From Puia dinghuensis (lineage in GTDB: Bacteria; Bacteroidota; Bacteroidia; Chitinophagales; Chitinophagaceae), in NCBI RefSeq assembly GCF_014642875.1, contig NZ_BMJC01000003.1:868001-932000 (forward strand): a stretch of DNA of 64,000 nucleotides, given 5' to 3'. Positions 27,702-37,192 of the stretch are shown piece by piece (position 1 is the first letter of the stretch; the number at the start of each line of letters is the position of its first letter). Below the pieces are notes generated by a model. It worked only from the letters and a program-made list of their open reading frames with translations, was not told the origin of the DNA and did no database searches. The position numbers were made by a program, and so were the translations under genes.

Positions 27702-28594
27702 TCGAAAACACCAAATTCCAGCACCGATACAACTTTGCCTTTATCGACGAGTCTACAAAGAAGGAGATCAGGAGAAAATTATTAAAGGCCGTGGCGATAC
27801 CGGGTTATCAATGCCCTTATTCCTCCCCCGAGATGCCCATCGCGCGGGGATGGGGAACAGGAGGGCTGCATGTGACCCTGGCGATCATCGGCCGGGAGGA
27901 TATCTTCAAGATCATTGACCAGGGCAGCGACGCCAGCGTCAACGCCTGCAACCTTCGGGATTTTGTGCAGGCTATGACCGGATGCAGGACGACGTTCGAC
28001 ACGACGGAAGCCACGTTGATCCAGACGCGGCACCGGATAACCGAAGAAGCACTGACGGCGGAGCAGGTGTTTGTATTCCAGGTTCCGCAGCCCGAGCCTC
28101 TTCGGTCGGTGGAGCGCTACGAGTACCGCACCCGACAGATGCATGGGGAGGCTGATTATGCGAAGATGTGGGTCAGCTTATACGAGTCTTTCGTTCGTCA
28201 TGGGGACATCCTGCTGGGTGCGGGTTATCCTGTCAGGATCAACGGCCGGTATATCATGGCGCCATCACCCATCCCCCGGTGGGATATCCCCAACCTGCAC
28301 CAGGCGGAGACGCTTTACCTGTTTGGCGCGGGCCGGGAGAAGCGGCTCTATGCCGTTCCACCGCATACTACTGTGGAACCACTGGAATTCGAGGATGTCC
28401 GGTTTCATATCGAAGACTTCAACGGGCAGGTCTGCAACCAGACGGGTTACCGGAAGGCGTTTCTGGATGAGATCTATTCGGACGACGGATCGAAACAATT
28501 CGTCGTAAACGACAGCAATTTTCTCGACAAGCTGCGGGCGGGTGAACCGATCGCTCCTTTTGTCAACGCATATATCCAACAGATAGAATCATGA
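27698..28594 (+). CDS. phnJ: PhnJ-family C-P lyase protein lacking most iron-sulfur and catalytic cysteines
   Basis: A 298-residue protein collinear with E. coli PhnJ across its whole length: AVAIPGYQ with the radical glycine (Gly36, E. coli Gly32), GWGTGG, ATLIQTRHRI, PSPIPRWD, FGAGREKRLYAVPP. In E. coli the [4Fe-4S] ligands are Cys241, 244 and 266 and the catalytic thiol is Cys272. Here only the first remains (Cys246). The others are Thr249, Val270 and Leu276, in the well-aligned segments VCNQTG and FVVNDSNFL. New cysteines occur at 39, 84 and 96, one of them three residues after Gly36. The reading frame is intact and the operon tight, so this is not simple decay. Whether it still cleaves C-P bonds by radical SAM chemistry is open. 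Confidence 0.92.
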   Translation: MIENTKFQHRYNFAFIDESTKKEIRRKLLKAVAIPGYQCPYSSPEMPIARGWGTGGLHVTLAIIGREDIFKIIDQGSDASVNACNLRDFVQAMTGCRTTFDTTEATLIQTRHRITEEALTAEQVFVFQVPQPEPLRSVERYEYRTRQMHGEADYAKMWVSLYESFVRHGDILLGAGYPVRINGRYIMAPSPIPRWDIPNLHQAETLYLFGAGREKRLYAVPPHTTVEPLEFEDVRFHIEDFNGQVCNQTGYRKAFLDEIYSDDGSKQFVVNDSNFLDKLRAGEPIAPFVNAYIQQIES

Positions 28595-29502
28595 ACAACG
28601 GAAATCATCATAACGGGGCCGCGACGGCGGGGGGAGTGGGGCCAGCGGGGATCGCGGGTGCGGGCGACAACCAATGGCTGCTGCGGGTTCGTAACCTGAC
28701 AAAAATATATGGAGAACCGGGGCCCCGGACCCTGGAGCTGACGGGTCCGGAATTCAGCTCCAACATCTGCCCGGACACCGACAGCATCGTAGCCTGCGCC
28801 GAAGTCAGCTTCGACCTCTATCCCGGGGAAGTGCTGGGCATCGTAGGGGAGAGTGGTTCGGGAAAGAGCACCGTCGTGAAGCTGTTGTATTTCGATCTCG
28901 GGAAGACTGCGGGCAGCGCCTTGCTGTATCCCTATGACCAGGGGCAGACTAACATGCTCGAAGCTTCCGGCCAACAAAAGCGCCGTATCCGCAACCACCT
29001 CATGGGGATGGTCTACCAGAACCCGCGGGATGGCTTGAACTTCCATTTTTCCTCGGGAGGCAACATCGCCGAAAAGCTGATCATGGCGGGGCAGCTGCAT
29101 GTCGGCGGCATCCGGGAGAGGGCCTCGCAGCTGCTGGAGAAGACCGAGATCCCGGTGCGGCGCCTCGATGATACGCCGGCCACGTTTAGCGGTGGCATGC
29201 AGCAGCGGGTGCAGATAGCCAAGGCCATCGCCAACAATCCGCCCTTGCTCTTCCTGGATGAAGTGACGACGGGTCTCGATGTCTCGGTGCAGGCAAGAGT
29301 GCTCGATCTCATCCGCGAACTCCAGCAGGAGCTGGGTATTGCGATGATCGTCGTCAGCCACGACCTCTCCGTGATCAGGATGCTCACCGACCGGACGCTG
29401 GTGATGAAGAATGGACGCATCGTGGAGAGCGGGCTTACGGATCAGATACTCCAGGACCCGCAGCATGCCTATACACAATTACTCGTCAGCTCATTATTAT
29501 GA
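28591..29502 (+). CDS. phnK: C-P lyase ATPase subunit PhnK
   Basis: A 303-residue ABC-type ATPase with Walker A GESGSGKSTVV, signature FSGGMQQRVQIAKA and Walker B LLFLDEVTTGLD, ending DPQHAYTQLLVSSLL as PhnK does. It is about 50 residues longer than E. coli PhnK because of a Gly/Ala/Asn-rich N-terminus (1-30) and an insert before SFDLYPGE that contains NICPDTDSIVAC. PhnK binds the core at PhnJ and is needed for activity in vivo. It overlaps both neighbours by 4 bp. Confidence 0.93.
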   Translation: MNNGNHHNGAATAGGVGPAGIAGAGDNQWLLRVRNLTKIYGEPGPRTLELTGPEFSSNICPDTDSIVACAEVSFDLYPGEVLGIVGESGSGKSTVVKLLYFDLGKTAGSALLYPYDQGQTNMLEASGQQKRRIRNHLMGMVYQNPRDGLNFHFSSGGNIAEKLIMAGQLHVGGIRERASQLLEKTEIPVRRLDDTPATFSGGMQQRVQIAKAIANNPPLLFLDEVTTGLDVSVQARVLDLIRELQQELGIAMIVVSHDLSVIRMLTDRTLVMKNGRIVESGLTDQILQDPQHAYTQLLVSSLL

Positions 29503-30212
29503 ATATCATAGAAGTCCATCAGCTGAGTAAGACCTTCGATTTGCATATCCTTCATGATAAGCAGATCACGGCCTTGCAGCATATCGATATGACCATCAGG
29601 GAGGGAGAGATCATCGGCCTCACCGGCAGATCGGGTTCGGGCAAGTCCAGTCTGATGAAGTGTTTGTATCGCACCTATTTAGCCACGACGGGAGAGATCC
29701 GCTATGCTTCCGCTTCGGGTGTCATCGACCTGGTAAAAGCCGATGATCATGCCATTATCGCGTTGCGGCGGCAGGAGATGCGCTATTGTTCGCAATTCCT
29801 GAGCGTCATTCCGCGGGTGCCGGCGGTGGATGTAGTAGCAGAGCCGCTGCTCCGCACGGAGAAGAATAAGGAGGAAGCGAGGGCCAGGGCCAGGACATTA
29901 TTGGAGATGCTGGGGCTGCCTTCGGGTCTCTGGGACGCCTATCCCGTCACTTTTAGCGGGGGTGAGCAGCAACGGGTGAATGTGGCAAGAGCCATCATCG
30001 CAAAGCCGCGGCTGTTGCTCATCGATGAGCCCACCGCATCGCTCGATGTTCGGACCAAGGATGTGGTGATCGGGCTTATCCGCGACCTCAAACAGCATGG
30101 GACATCCGTTTTGTGCATCTCCCATGATGAATATACCCTTTCGACATTAGCCGACCGCCGGTTGCACCTGCAGGCGGGACGCATAACACCTACCGTAACT
30201 GAAATCATATGA
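29499..30212 (+). CDS. phnL: C-P lyase ATPase-like subunit PhnL
   Basis: A 237-residue ABC-type ATPase with Walker A GRSGSGKSSLM, signature FSGGEQQRVNVARA and Walker B LLLIDEPTASLD. PhnL is the partner of PhnK and acts with PhnGHI in the first step of the pathway. The length is normal. ATGA-type overlaps join it to phnK and phnM. Confidence 0.93.
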   Translation: MNIIEVHQLSKTFDLHILHDKQITALQHIDMTIREGEIIGLTGRSGSGKSSLMKCLYRTYLATTGEIRYASASGVIDLVKADDHAIIALRRQEMRYCSQFLSVIPRVPAVDVVAEPLLRTEKNKEEARARARTLLEMLGLPSGLWDAYPVTFSGGEQQRVNVARAIIAKPRLLLIDEPTASLDVRTKDVVIGLIRDLKQHGTSVLCISHDEYTLSTLADRRLHLQAGRITPTVTEII

Positions 30213-31372
30213 ATACAGTATTGATCACCAATGCACAAGTAGTCACACCTGATGGCATCATCTCCGACGGTTCGGTCTGGGTAGAAGAAGGCCGGATCCG
30301 ACAGGTGGGCGCCGTCACCGATGCGCTGGCCCGGGAGGGGCAGCTGCTGGATGCCGGTGGGGCCTATGTTATACCCGGCATCATCGACATCCACACGGAT
30401 GCCATGGATGCGGAGATCGTACCGCGGCCTGCGGCCGATATCCCGGTGGAGGTAGCCTTTCGCGAACTGGAGCGGAAGATGTGCAGCTGCGGCATCACCA
30501 CGGTCTTTCACTCGCTGCATCTTGGTTATGAGTCGGCCGAGAACCAATCGCGCAGCCGGTATACGCGGGGGGATATCTTCCGAAAAGTTTACGGAGCCGC
30601 CACCAGACCCACCCTTATCCGTAACCGTATCCATCTCCGCTTCGAGCTCAGTGGGATAAATGCTTTTGAGGAATGTCTCGATCTTATGCGCAACGGCGTT
30701 GTCGATCTGCTTTCCGTGATGGATCATACCCCGGGACAGGGGCAATTCAACAAAGAGCGATTCAAGGAGCATTTGCTTGCGCAGGGGAAGAGTGAAGCGC
30801 AGTATCATGAAGAACTCCTGTTGCGCAGCACCCGGCCAAGGATCGAAGGCGACCAATTGGAATACCTTGTCCGCGCGGCCCTGGAGAACCGGTTGCCGGT
30901 GGCGTCGCATGATGACGACACCATCGAAAAGGTGGATGCTATGCTGGCCATGGGAGTAAGCATCTGTGAATTCCCTATCAATTTCGCGACAGCACGCTAT
31001 GCTTCGGAGATGGGCATGCATGTCGCCGGCGGGGCCTCCAACATCCTCCGGGGTGGGTCGCTCTCCGGTAACCTGGATATGACGGAAGCCGTGCTGGAAG
31101 GCGTTGTGGACATTCTTTGCTCGGATTATTACCCGGCGGCCATCCTGCATTCGATATTCAAGCTCCACCGGGAAAAGAACATGCGGCTGCATGAAGCCGT
31201 CAACCTGGCGACGCTGCATCCCGCGGAATCTGTTGGCCTTGACGAGACCCTGGGCAGCCTAGAGGCAGGCAAGGAGGCCGACCTGCTTATAGTGCGTATC
31301 CAGGATGGGCTGCCGATGGCGACCCATGTCATGGTAAACGGCAAATTCGTAATGCAGACGACCACAAAATAA
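30209..31372 (+). CDS. phnM: alpha-D-ribose 1-methylphosphonate 5-triphosphate diphosphatase
   Basis: A 387-residue amidohydrolase-fold enzyme that removes pyrophosphate from the ribosyl triphosphate phosphonate before C-P cleavage. Metal-binding motifs are seen in PGIIDIHTDAMD, VMDHTPGQGQF and ASHDDDT, and the C-terminal beta domain has SVGLDETLGSLEAGKEADL. The length and motifs are normal for PhnM. Confidence 0.95.
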   Translation: MNTVLITNAQVVTPDGIISDGSVWVEEGRIRQVGAVTDALAREGQLLDAGGAYVIPGIIDIHTDAMDAEIVPRPAADIPVEVAFRELERKMCSCGITTVFHSLHLGYESAENQSRSRYTRGDIFRKVYGAATRPTLIRNRIHLRFELSGINAFEECLDLMRNGVVDLLSVMDHTPGQGQFNKERFKEHLLAQGKSEAQYHEELLLRSTRPRIEGDQLEYLVRAALENRLPVASHDDDTIEKVDAMLAMGVSICEFPINFATARYASEMGMHVAGGASNILRGGSLSGNLDMTEAVLEGVVDILCSDYYPAAILHSIFKLHREKNMRLHEAVNLATLHPAESVGLDETLGSLEAGKEADLLIVRIQDGLPMATHVMVNGKFVMQTTTK

Positions 31373-31378
31373 TAGCTT

Positions 31379-32173
31379 ATGACCTCTATTACATCTATCA
31401 CAGACCTTTCCTTTGCCGACTATACGCGCCGGCAATGGGATGAGATCCAGGCTGACCAGTTGCTGGAAAGGGCGATGGCGTTGCGTCCGTCGGGTAATTA
31501 CCGGCGTAACGAAAGAGGATGGGTGCCCCAGTCCTACCCCGGTTTTGCGGTGGTGTCCATGGTTGCCGAAAACCCAGGCAACGAGAACCTGCCCGGCATC
31601 CTGAAAGCCATCCAGGCGCATCTGCTGGAGCAATGTCCCTGGGAAGAGGCGCTTTACCTGCTGCCTGCCGAAAGCTTTCATCAAACCGTCGCCAACACGC
31701 TTTCCGAAGAACGCTTCCTCCGGCACATCCTGCGGCCGGGCCTGGAGTCAACCTACCCCGCGTTGGTAGCGGGGGCCTTTTCACGAATGCCCGGGGGTGC
31801 GCATCGCTCACTGACGATGCGGCTCATCGGCCTGGGTATTTTCGGCACCGCCATAGGCCTGTTGGGGATATTCGATGATGAAGCGGCCTACCGGCGCATC
31901 GTCGACTTCCGGGCCGCCTTCTATGCCGACTCCGCGCTTTCCGCCCTGGATGTGCGGATGACGAGACCCTTTGTCGGTCATATCACGCTGGCTTATATAG
32001 AAGCCGGGTTGACGGAAGTGCAGCGGGAAGAGCTGGCGTCAGCAGTACACGCTATCAACCGCAGCCTGGAAGGCGCACCGCCCCGGTTGAAGCTGGCCTC
32101 CACCGGACTACGACGGTATCATCATCTTTCCGCCTTTCTCCGGGAAGAGGACTATCCCCGCTTTTATTTCTAA
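31379..32173 (+). CDS. 2H-superfamily phosphoesterase-like protein in the phn operon
   Basis: A 264-residue protein with two HxT motifs 100 residues apart, His101-Gln-Thr103 (SFHQTVAN) and His201-Ile-Thr203 (VGHITLAY). This is the paired signature of the 2H superfamily, which hydrolyses cyclic phosphodiesters. Other parts do not match the DUF1045 protein that sits in many proteobacterial phn operons; a DUF1868-like relation is possible. It starts 6 bp after phnM. No phnP is present, so it is a candidate for opening the 1,2-cyclic phosphate of the C-P lyase product. Confidence 0.65.
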   Translation: MTSITSITDLSFADYTRRQWDEIQADQLLERAMALRPSGNYRRNERGWVPQSYPGFAVVSMVAENPGNENLPGILKAIQAHLLEQCPWEEALYLLPAESFHQTVANTLSEERFLRHILRPGLESTYPALVAGAFSRMPGGAHRSLTMRLIGLGIFGTAIGLLGIFDDEAAYRRIVDFRAAFYADSALSALDVRMTRPFVGHITLAYIEAGLTEVQREELASAVHAINRSLEGAPPRLKLASTGLRRYHHLSAFLREEDYPRFYF

Positions 32174-32193
32174 CGTATCAATACAACCGCTTT

Positions 32194-32856
32194 ATGCACC
32201 ATATCGATCACTATCCCGCGCCTCCTGCCGAAGCATCGGGCGTATCCCTTGGCGAGCAGCCCTACATCCATCCCAGCTGCCGGATACGCAACAGCCGCAT
32301 CGGCGCCTGGACGGCCCTGGGTGAGAACACGTCGCTCGTTGACAGTGTGTTTGGTGATTACAGCTATACGGCCGGTGATGTGCAGATGATCTATGCGGAG
32401 ATCGGGAAATACTGTTCCATCGCCAACGGTGTGCGGATAAACCCCGGCAACCATCCCCAGTGGCGGGTGACGCAACATCATATGACCTACCGGCGGCGGC
32501 AGTATGGCCTGGGAGCCGTCGACGACGAGGCCTTTTTCCAATGGCGCAAGGAACATGCCTGTATCATCGGCCATGATGTCTGGATCGGGCATGGGGCGGT
32601 GATCATGCCCGGGGTCAGCATCGGCACGGGGGCCGTTATCGGGTCGGGGGCGGTGGTCACCAAGGATGTCGGTCCCTACCAGGTGGCCGTCGGGGTGGCG
32701 GCGAAGGTGATCAAACAGCGGTTTCCCGACGACGTGGTAGAAAAGTTGCTGGATAGCCAATGGTGGGATTGGCCCCGGGAGACGCTGGAACAGCGGTTTG
32801 AAGACCTGCTCGATCTGGACATTTTCTTACATAAATACACAACACTAACAGTATGA
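32194..32856 (+). CDS. phosphonate-operon hexapeptide-repeat acyltransferase
   Basis: A 220-residue left-handed beta-helix protein with the hexapeptide pattern ([35 protein letters not shown]), a [17 protein letters not shown] segment and a C-terminal [16 protein letters not shown] helix, as in the xenobiotic acetyltransferase group. Members of this type recur in phn operons and may acetylate aminophosphonates, but the acceptor has not been read from sequence. It overlaps phnD by 4 bp. Confidence 0.85.
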   Translation: MHHIDHYPAPPAEASGVSLGEQPYIHPSCRIRNSRIGAWTALGENTSLVDSVFGDYSYTAGDVQMIYAEIGKYCSIANGVRINPGNHPQWRVTQHHMTYRRRQYGLGAVDDEAFFQWRKEHACIIGHDVWIGHGAVIMPGVSIGTGAVIGSGAVVTKDVGPYQVAVGVAAKVIKQRFPDDVVEKLLDSQWWDWPRETLEQRFEDLLDLDIFLHKYTTLTV

Positions 32857-33794
32857 GACATAGGAATGCCTCTTTGATGATGATGACGGCGCTGCCCTTT
32901 CTGTTGCTGCTGGCGGCAGTAGGGTGCAGAAGCAAGACCGCGCTGGATGCCAATGGCGTGCCCTATACGCTGGTAGTGGCCGTTTATGATGGCGAGAACC
33001 CGAGTGAAAATTCCCGGGTGCTGGGGAAGGTGCGGGAGTACCTGGAAAGCAAGCTCAACATCAAAGTAGAATTCCTGGAATCCACGGATTATACGACAGT
33101 GATCGAAGCCATGGTTGCCGGCAAGGCACATATGGCCTACCTGAGTCCTTTCAGTTATGTATTAGCCACCGAGAAACAGCATTTGGTGCCGCTGGTGGCC
33201 CCGGGTGTCAATGGCAAACCTTTCAACTACAGAAGCTATATCCTTACCAACCCGGGCACCGGATTGCATTCCATGGATGATGTAAAAGCCCGGTCGCACC
33301 AACTGACGCTTTGCTTTGCGGACCCTGCCTCTACCTCCGGTCACCTGATACCCCGGGCCTACCTCACATCCATCGGTCTCGACCCCAAAACAGCATTCAA
33401 ACAAACCATGTTCGCCGGGACACATTTCGCCTCGATCGTCTCGGTGAAGACGGGAAAGACCGATCTCGGCTGCGCCTTCCAGTTCAGCTATGACAAGGCG
33501 ATAAGGGAAGGTTTGGTCAGGCAGGAAGACCTCGTCATCCTCTGGACGTCGGACCCCATTCCCGAGAGTCCTATCTGTATGCGGCCCGAGGTGAACCCGG
33601 CCTTTACCGAAAAGGTGAGGGAGGCCTTTATCCGGATGCCGCAGGATGGCCACGAAGCCTTCCATGCCTTTATGTCCATGTATTTCCCAAAACAGGCGGA
33701 CAGCATATCTTATATCATAGTGAACGACACCCTATACAATGGATTGCGGAAGATAGCCGCGGGCATTGGCGATCTTACGCCCACTAAAAAATAA
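32853..33794 (+). CDS. phnD: phosphonate ABC transporter substrate-binding lipoprotein
   Basis: A 313-residue protein with a lipoprotein signal and lipobox AAVGC (Cys25), anchored to the periplasmic side. The body matches Phn[50 protein letters not shown]. It delivers phosphonates to PhnCE. It is the first of the four transporter genes at the operon's end. Confidence 0.93.
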   Translation: MRHRNASLMMMTALPFLLLLAAVGCRSKTALDANGVPYTLVVAVYDGENPSENSRVLGKVREYLESKLNIKVEFLESTDYTTVIEAMVAGKAHMAYLSPFSYVLATEKQHLVPLVAPGVNGKPFNYRSYILTNPGTGLHSMDDVKARSHQLTLCFADPASTSGHLIPRAYLTSIGLDPKTAFKQTMFAGTHFASIVSVKTGKTDLGCAFQFSYDKAIREGLVRQEDLVILWTSDPIPESPICMRPEVNPAFTEKVREAFIRMPQDGHEAFHAFMSMYFPKQADSISYIIVNDTLYNGLRKIAAGIGDLTPTKK

Positions 33795-33801
33795 CAACGT
33801 C

Positions 33802-34635
33802 ATGATCGAAGTCTGCAACATCAGCAAATCGCTGCCCGGAGGCAGAAAGGTGCTCGACGGTATCAGCTTTACCGTGAAGAAAGGGGAGTTTGTTGGCATA
33901 TTAGGGGCCAGCGGCGCGGGCAAGACGCTGACCCTGCGTTGTCTCAACGGGTTGCTCAGGCCCGATGCGGGATCGGTCATCGTGGAAGACCAGGATGGCA
34001 GCAGGTGGGATCTCTGCAATATCGCCAAGAGCAGGCTCCGGCGACTACGCCGGCGCATCGGCATCGTCTTCCAAGGCTATCATCTTGTGCAGCGGCTGAC
34101 GGCCCTGGACAATGTCCTGCTGGGAAGGCTTGGACAGATGAGCACGCTGCGCAGCCTCTTTTATGGCTTTACCGACAGGGAGCGGGAGGAAGCGTTATCC
34201 GCGCTGAACAAATTGAATATCGGAAACGTGGCCGGAATGCGGGTAAGCCGGCTCAGCGGTGGCGAGATGCAGCGGGTGGCGATTGCCAGGGCCATCTTCC
34301 AGTCCCCGGGACTGCTGCTCGCCGACGAACCCTTGTCCAACCTCGACCCGAGCAATGCCAAGATCATCATGAAGATGATCAGGCCGCTGGCCGACGAGAT
34401 GCCGGTGATCGGCGTCTTCCATCAGCCGGAGATGACGGCAAAATATTGCACCCGGGTGATCGCGATAAAACAGGGCCGCGTGATCTATGATGGCGATCCC
34501 CGGCTGACGAATCGCCAACTGATCGACATCTATGGCGAAGAGCTCGAACAGATAGAGAATGCTCCCCATCCTCCTGTGGAGAAACCGACGATTGTTGCGC
34601 AAAATCCCAATGAGCATGAAAGAGATTTCTTTTAG
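33802..34635 (+). CDS. phnC: phosphonate ABC transporter ATPase
   Basis: A 277-residue ABC ATPase with Walker A GASGAGKTLTL, signature SRLSGGEMQRVAIARA and Walker B LLADEPLSNLDP. The start is taken at ATG 33802 (MIEVCNISK), 7 bp after phnD; an upstream in-frame ATG would overlap phnD and add 12 atypical residues. It powers uptake through PhnE1 and PhnE2. Its end overlaps phnE1. Confidence 0.94.
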   Translation: MIEVCNISKSLPGGRKVLDGISFTVKKGEFVGILGASGAGKTLTLRCLNGLLRPDAGSVIVEDQDGSRWDLCNIAKSRLRRLRRRIGIVFQGYHLVQRLTALDNVLLGRLGQMSTLRSLFYGFTDREREEALSALNKLNIGNVAGMRVSRLSGGEMQRVAIARAIFQSPGLLLADEPLSNLDPSNAKIIMKMIRPLADEMPVIGVFHQPEMTAKYCTRVIAIKQGRVIYDGDPRLTNRQLIDIYGEELEQIENAPHPPVEKPTIVAQNPNEHERDFF

Positions 34636-35419
34636 TCTCCATCCACTGCGCCGATACGGCAGGGTGCTGTTAGTCGCCGCGGGGATCTTATTACTGGCGG
34701 AGGGCGCGGCCTGGGTCTGTGGCGCCCGATGGGGTCTTCTCTTCAAGGGTATAGCCAGCAGCACTGATCTCCTGGTGCAATTGTCATCACCTGATTGGTC
34801 GGCTTTCGCCGATCTGGTGCAGCCCGCCCTGAATTCCGTATTCATCGCCATCGTTGGGACCGTGGCGGGTACGGTGATCTCGCTGGTCTTTGCGCTGCTG
34901 GCCGCCTCCAACCTGACGCCTCCCTGGATACGCCAGCCTGTACGTGCGTTGTTGGGCCTGGAGCGGGCCCTGCCGGAGATCGTCATCCTGCTATTCCTCG
35001 TCGCAGCCTTTGGGCTGGGCCCTTTTGCCGGAGTTCTGGCGCTGGCTATCGGCAGTGTCGGCATGCTGGGAAAGCTGATCGCCGACGCTATCGAAGAGCT
35101 GGACCCCGTGAGCATCGAAGCTATCCAGGCAGTCGGCGCAACGCGGGTACAGGTGGTCGTGTTTGGTGTCATACAGCCGATAGTGCCTTCCATCATTTCC
35201 TTTGCGCTCTTTCGCTTCGAGTATAGCATCCGGCTTTCCGTGGTACTGGGGGCGGTGGGTGCGGGTGGCATCGGGCTGGAGCTATACCGCAGTTTCGTCC
35301 AGCTTGATTATGGGCGGGCCACCGCCTCGCTGATAGTGACCCTGCTTCTTGTCTTTCTGAGCGAACGTCTTTCGGGATTTCTGCGGAAAAGAATAAAAGA
35401 AGGAGGACGTTTCCAATGA
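34610..35419 (+). CDS. phnE: phosphonate ABC transporter permease 1
   Basis: A 269-residue permease with about six membrane helices and the inner-membrane signature region AIQAVGATRVQVVVFGVIQP. The start could be ATG 34610 or 34616, both inside the end of phnC. It is followed by a second, diverged permease with a 4-bp overlap; two permeases imply a heterodimeric channel. Confidence 0.9.
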   Translation: MSMKEISFSLHPLRRYGRVLLVAAGILLLAEGAAWVCGARWGLLFKGIASSTDLLVQLSSPDWSAFADLVQPALNSVFIAIVGTVAGTVISLVFALLAASNLTPPWIRQPVRALLGLERALPEIVILLFLVAAFGLGPFAGVLALAIGSVGMLGKLIADAIEELDPVSIEAIQAVGATRVQVVVFGVIQPIVPSIISFALFRFEYSIRLSVVLGAVGAGGIGLELYRSFVQLDYGRATASLIVTLLLVFLSERLSGFLRKRIKEGGRFQ

Positions 35420-36231
35420 AAGACCGCAGCATCAACGTACTGTCCCCGGCGGGTTACCGGCAGCGAGCTACGGCCTTTAGCGCAATAGCTATCCTCCTGG
35501 TGGCGGCGAGCCTGTTCATGGGTTTCGATCCGGCGATGTTGTTTACCGAATTCCACTATGTCACCGATCTGTTTGTGAGTATGTCGCCGCCCAATCTGAG
35601 CCTGCTCTGGGCGGACAAGACCATCGGGATGGCGGTGTTGGAGACCGTAAGTATGGCTTTCCTCGGAACGCTGATCGGTGGCGTCCTTGCGATGCTGCTG
35701 GCTTTCCTGGCGGCGGAGAATACCATGCCCAGCCGGCCGGTGCGCATCGGCGTACGCATTTTCCTGTCCGTGGACAGGGTGATACCGCCGCTGTTTATCA
35801 TCCTCATCTTTGTCGCGGCGGTGGGTCTTGGTCCCTTTGCGGGGATGCTGACGCTGGTGGTGGGCACGGTCGGAACATTCGGGCAGCTGTTTGCGGAGAT
35901 AATCGAAAATACGGAGTCCGCGCCTGCCGATGCCATCTATTCGGTCGGGGCTACGCGATGGCAGGTGATCCGCTACGTTATCTTACCTCAGGTGTTGCCT
36001 TCCTTTATCGCGAACTTCTTCTATGCTTTCGATCTCAATATCCGGGTGGCGATCGGGCTTGGCATCTTCGGGGGCGGGGGCATCGGCTTCCAGTTGTTTC
36101 AGGCGATGCGCGTGCTGCACTACAGGGATGCGCTGGCGCTTATCCTGCTGACGATGCTGCTGATACTGGCAAGTGAGAAACTGTCCGATCTGCTGCGCAG
36201 TCGCCTGTTGTCCCGCGGACCATTAAAATAA
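35416..36231 (+). CDS. phnE: phosphonate ABC transporter permease 2
   Basis: A 271-residue permease with the EAA-type loop [20 protein letters not shown] and about six helices. It is similar in layout to permease 1 but clearly diverged. It is the last gene that is certainly part of the phn transport set; a metallophosphoesterase gene follows after 35 bp with its own probable promoter. Confidence 0.91.
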   Translation: MKDRSINVLSPAGYRQRATAFSAIAILLVAASLFMGFDPAMLFTEFHYVTDLFVSMSPPNLSLLWADKTIGMAVLETVSMAFLGTLIGGVLAMLLAFLAAENTMPSRPVRIGVRIFLSVDRVIPPLFIILIFVAAVGLGPFAGMLTLVVGTVGTFGQLFAEIIENTESAPADAIYSVGATRWQVIRYVILPQVLPSFIANFFYAFDLNIRVAIGLGIFGGGGIGFQLFQAMRVLHYRDALALILLTMLLILASEKLSDLLRSRLLSRGPLK

Positions 36232-36266
36232 CACCGGTCGAACTAAACGAATTGTATTTTAGCCAA

Positions 36267-37019
36267 ATGAAAATAGGGGTCATCGGAGACATTCACGAAG
36301 ACATTGTCGCATTGAGAGCAGCCCTGACGCTGCTGGAGCAGGCCGGATGCACGGAGATCATCTGCCTGGGGGATATCGTAGGGTTCAAGGTGAATACCTA
36401 TCATTATCTCGACACCCGCAGTGCGCATGAATGTATTGCAATGGTCCGGGCCAACTGCAGCGCCACCGTAATCGGCAATAACGATCTTTACCAGATAAAG
36501 AAGCTGCCGCGTCATCGCAGCGGTTTCGATTTCCCGGACAATTGGTATGACCTGGATTTCTATCAGCGTAAGGCGCTGGCGGGCCACCAGCTGTTCCTGT
36601 ATGAAGACGTGCAGCTGAATGCGCTGCTGACGAAGGCGGACAGGGCATGGCTGGAGTCGTTGCCGGATGTGCATGTCGGAGACTTCGATGGGTTACGGGT
36701 GTTGTTTTCCCATTTCGCTTATCCCGACCTGCTTGGTCTTCGGACCTATTTCCCCAAGCGGGCGGAGGAATTCCAGGAGCACCTCGGGTTTATCGGGCAG
36801 CATGGCTGCGTCATCGGCATTTCCGGGCATATGCATTTCGAGGGGCTGAGCCGGGTGAATGATGTCGAGCTGCGGCGGCAGGGTTTCGGGCGCTATCCTT
36901 TCTCGCGCGATCTGCAATACTGGTATGGGCCTTGCGTGGCGAGGTGCCAGTTTAATAATGGGTTTCTTGTTATCGACACGGAGACGTCAATCGTGGAGGC
37001 GGTGGCGTTATCGCTGTAG
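36267..37019 (+). CDS. calcineurin-like metallophosphoesterase
   Basis: A 250-residue protein with the binuclear metal motifs GDIH (Asp8, His10), GDIVGF (Asp36), GNND and SGHMH. The start is set at ATG 36267 ([12 protein letters not shown]) because the metal motif must lie near the N-terminus. A -7-like TATTTTAG (36255-36262) ends 4 nt before this ATG, so its mRNA may lack a leader. It follows the phn operon directly and could act on the phosphoribosyl products, but it may equally be an unrelated phosphodiesterase. Confidence 0.83.
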   Translation: MKIGVIGDIHEDIVALRAALTLLEQAGCTEIICLGDIVGFKVNTYHYLDTRSAHECIAMVRANCSATVIGNNDLYQIKKLPRHRSGFDFPDNWYDLDFYQRKALAGHQLFLYEDVQLNALLTKADRAWLESLPDVHVGDFDGLRVLFSHFAYPDLLGLRTYFPKRAEEFQEHLGFIGQHGCVIGISGHMHFEGLSRVNDVELRRQGFGRYPFSRDLQYWYGPCVARCQFNNGFLVIDTETSIVEAVALSL

Positions 37020-37192
37020 TGCGGCATATAGCAGTGCCGATAGAGTTGAAGGAAATTACAGGGGAATGTTTTATCTTTACTTGTAACTGCCACTTTTCCA
37101 ACCCAAGAGTTTATCTCCAATTATCAAAGAATGACCGGTTTTATGTAACTGGAATCCTATGCGCATGTGTGGGATTGATAATAATTTATTGA

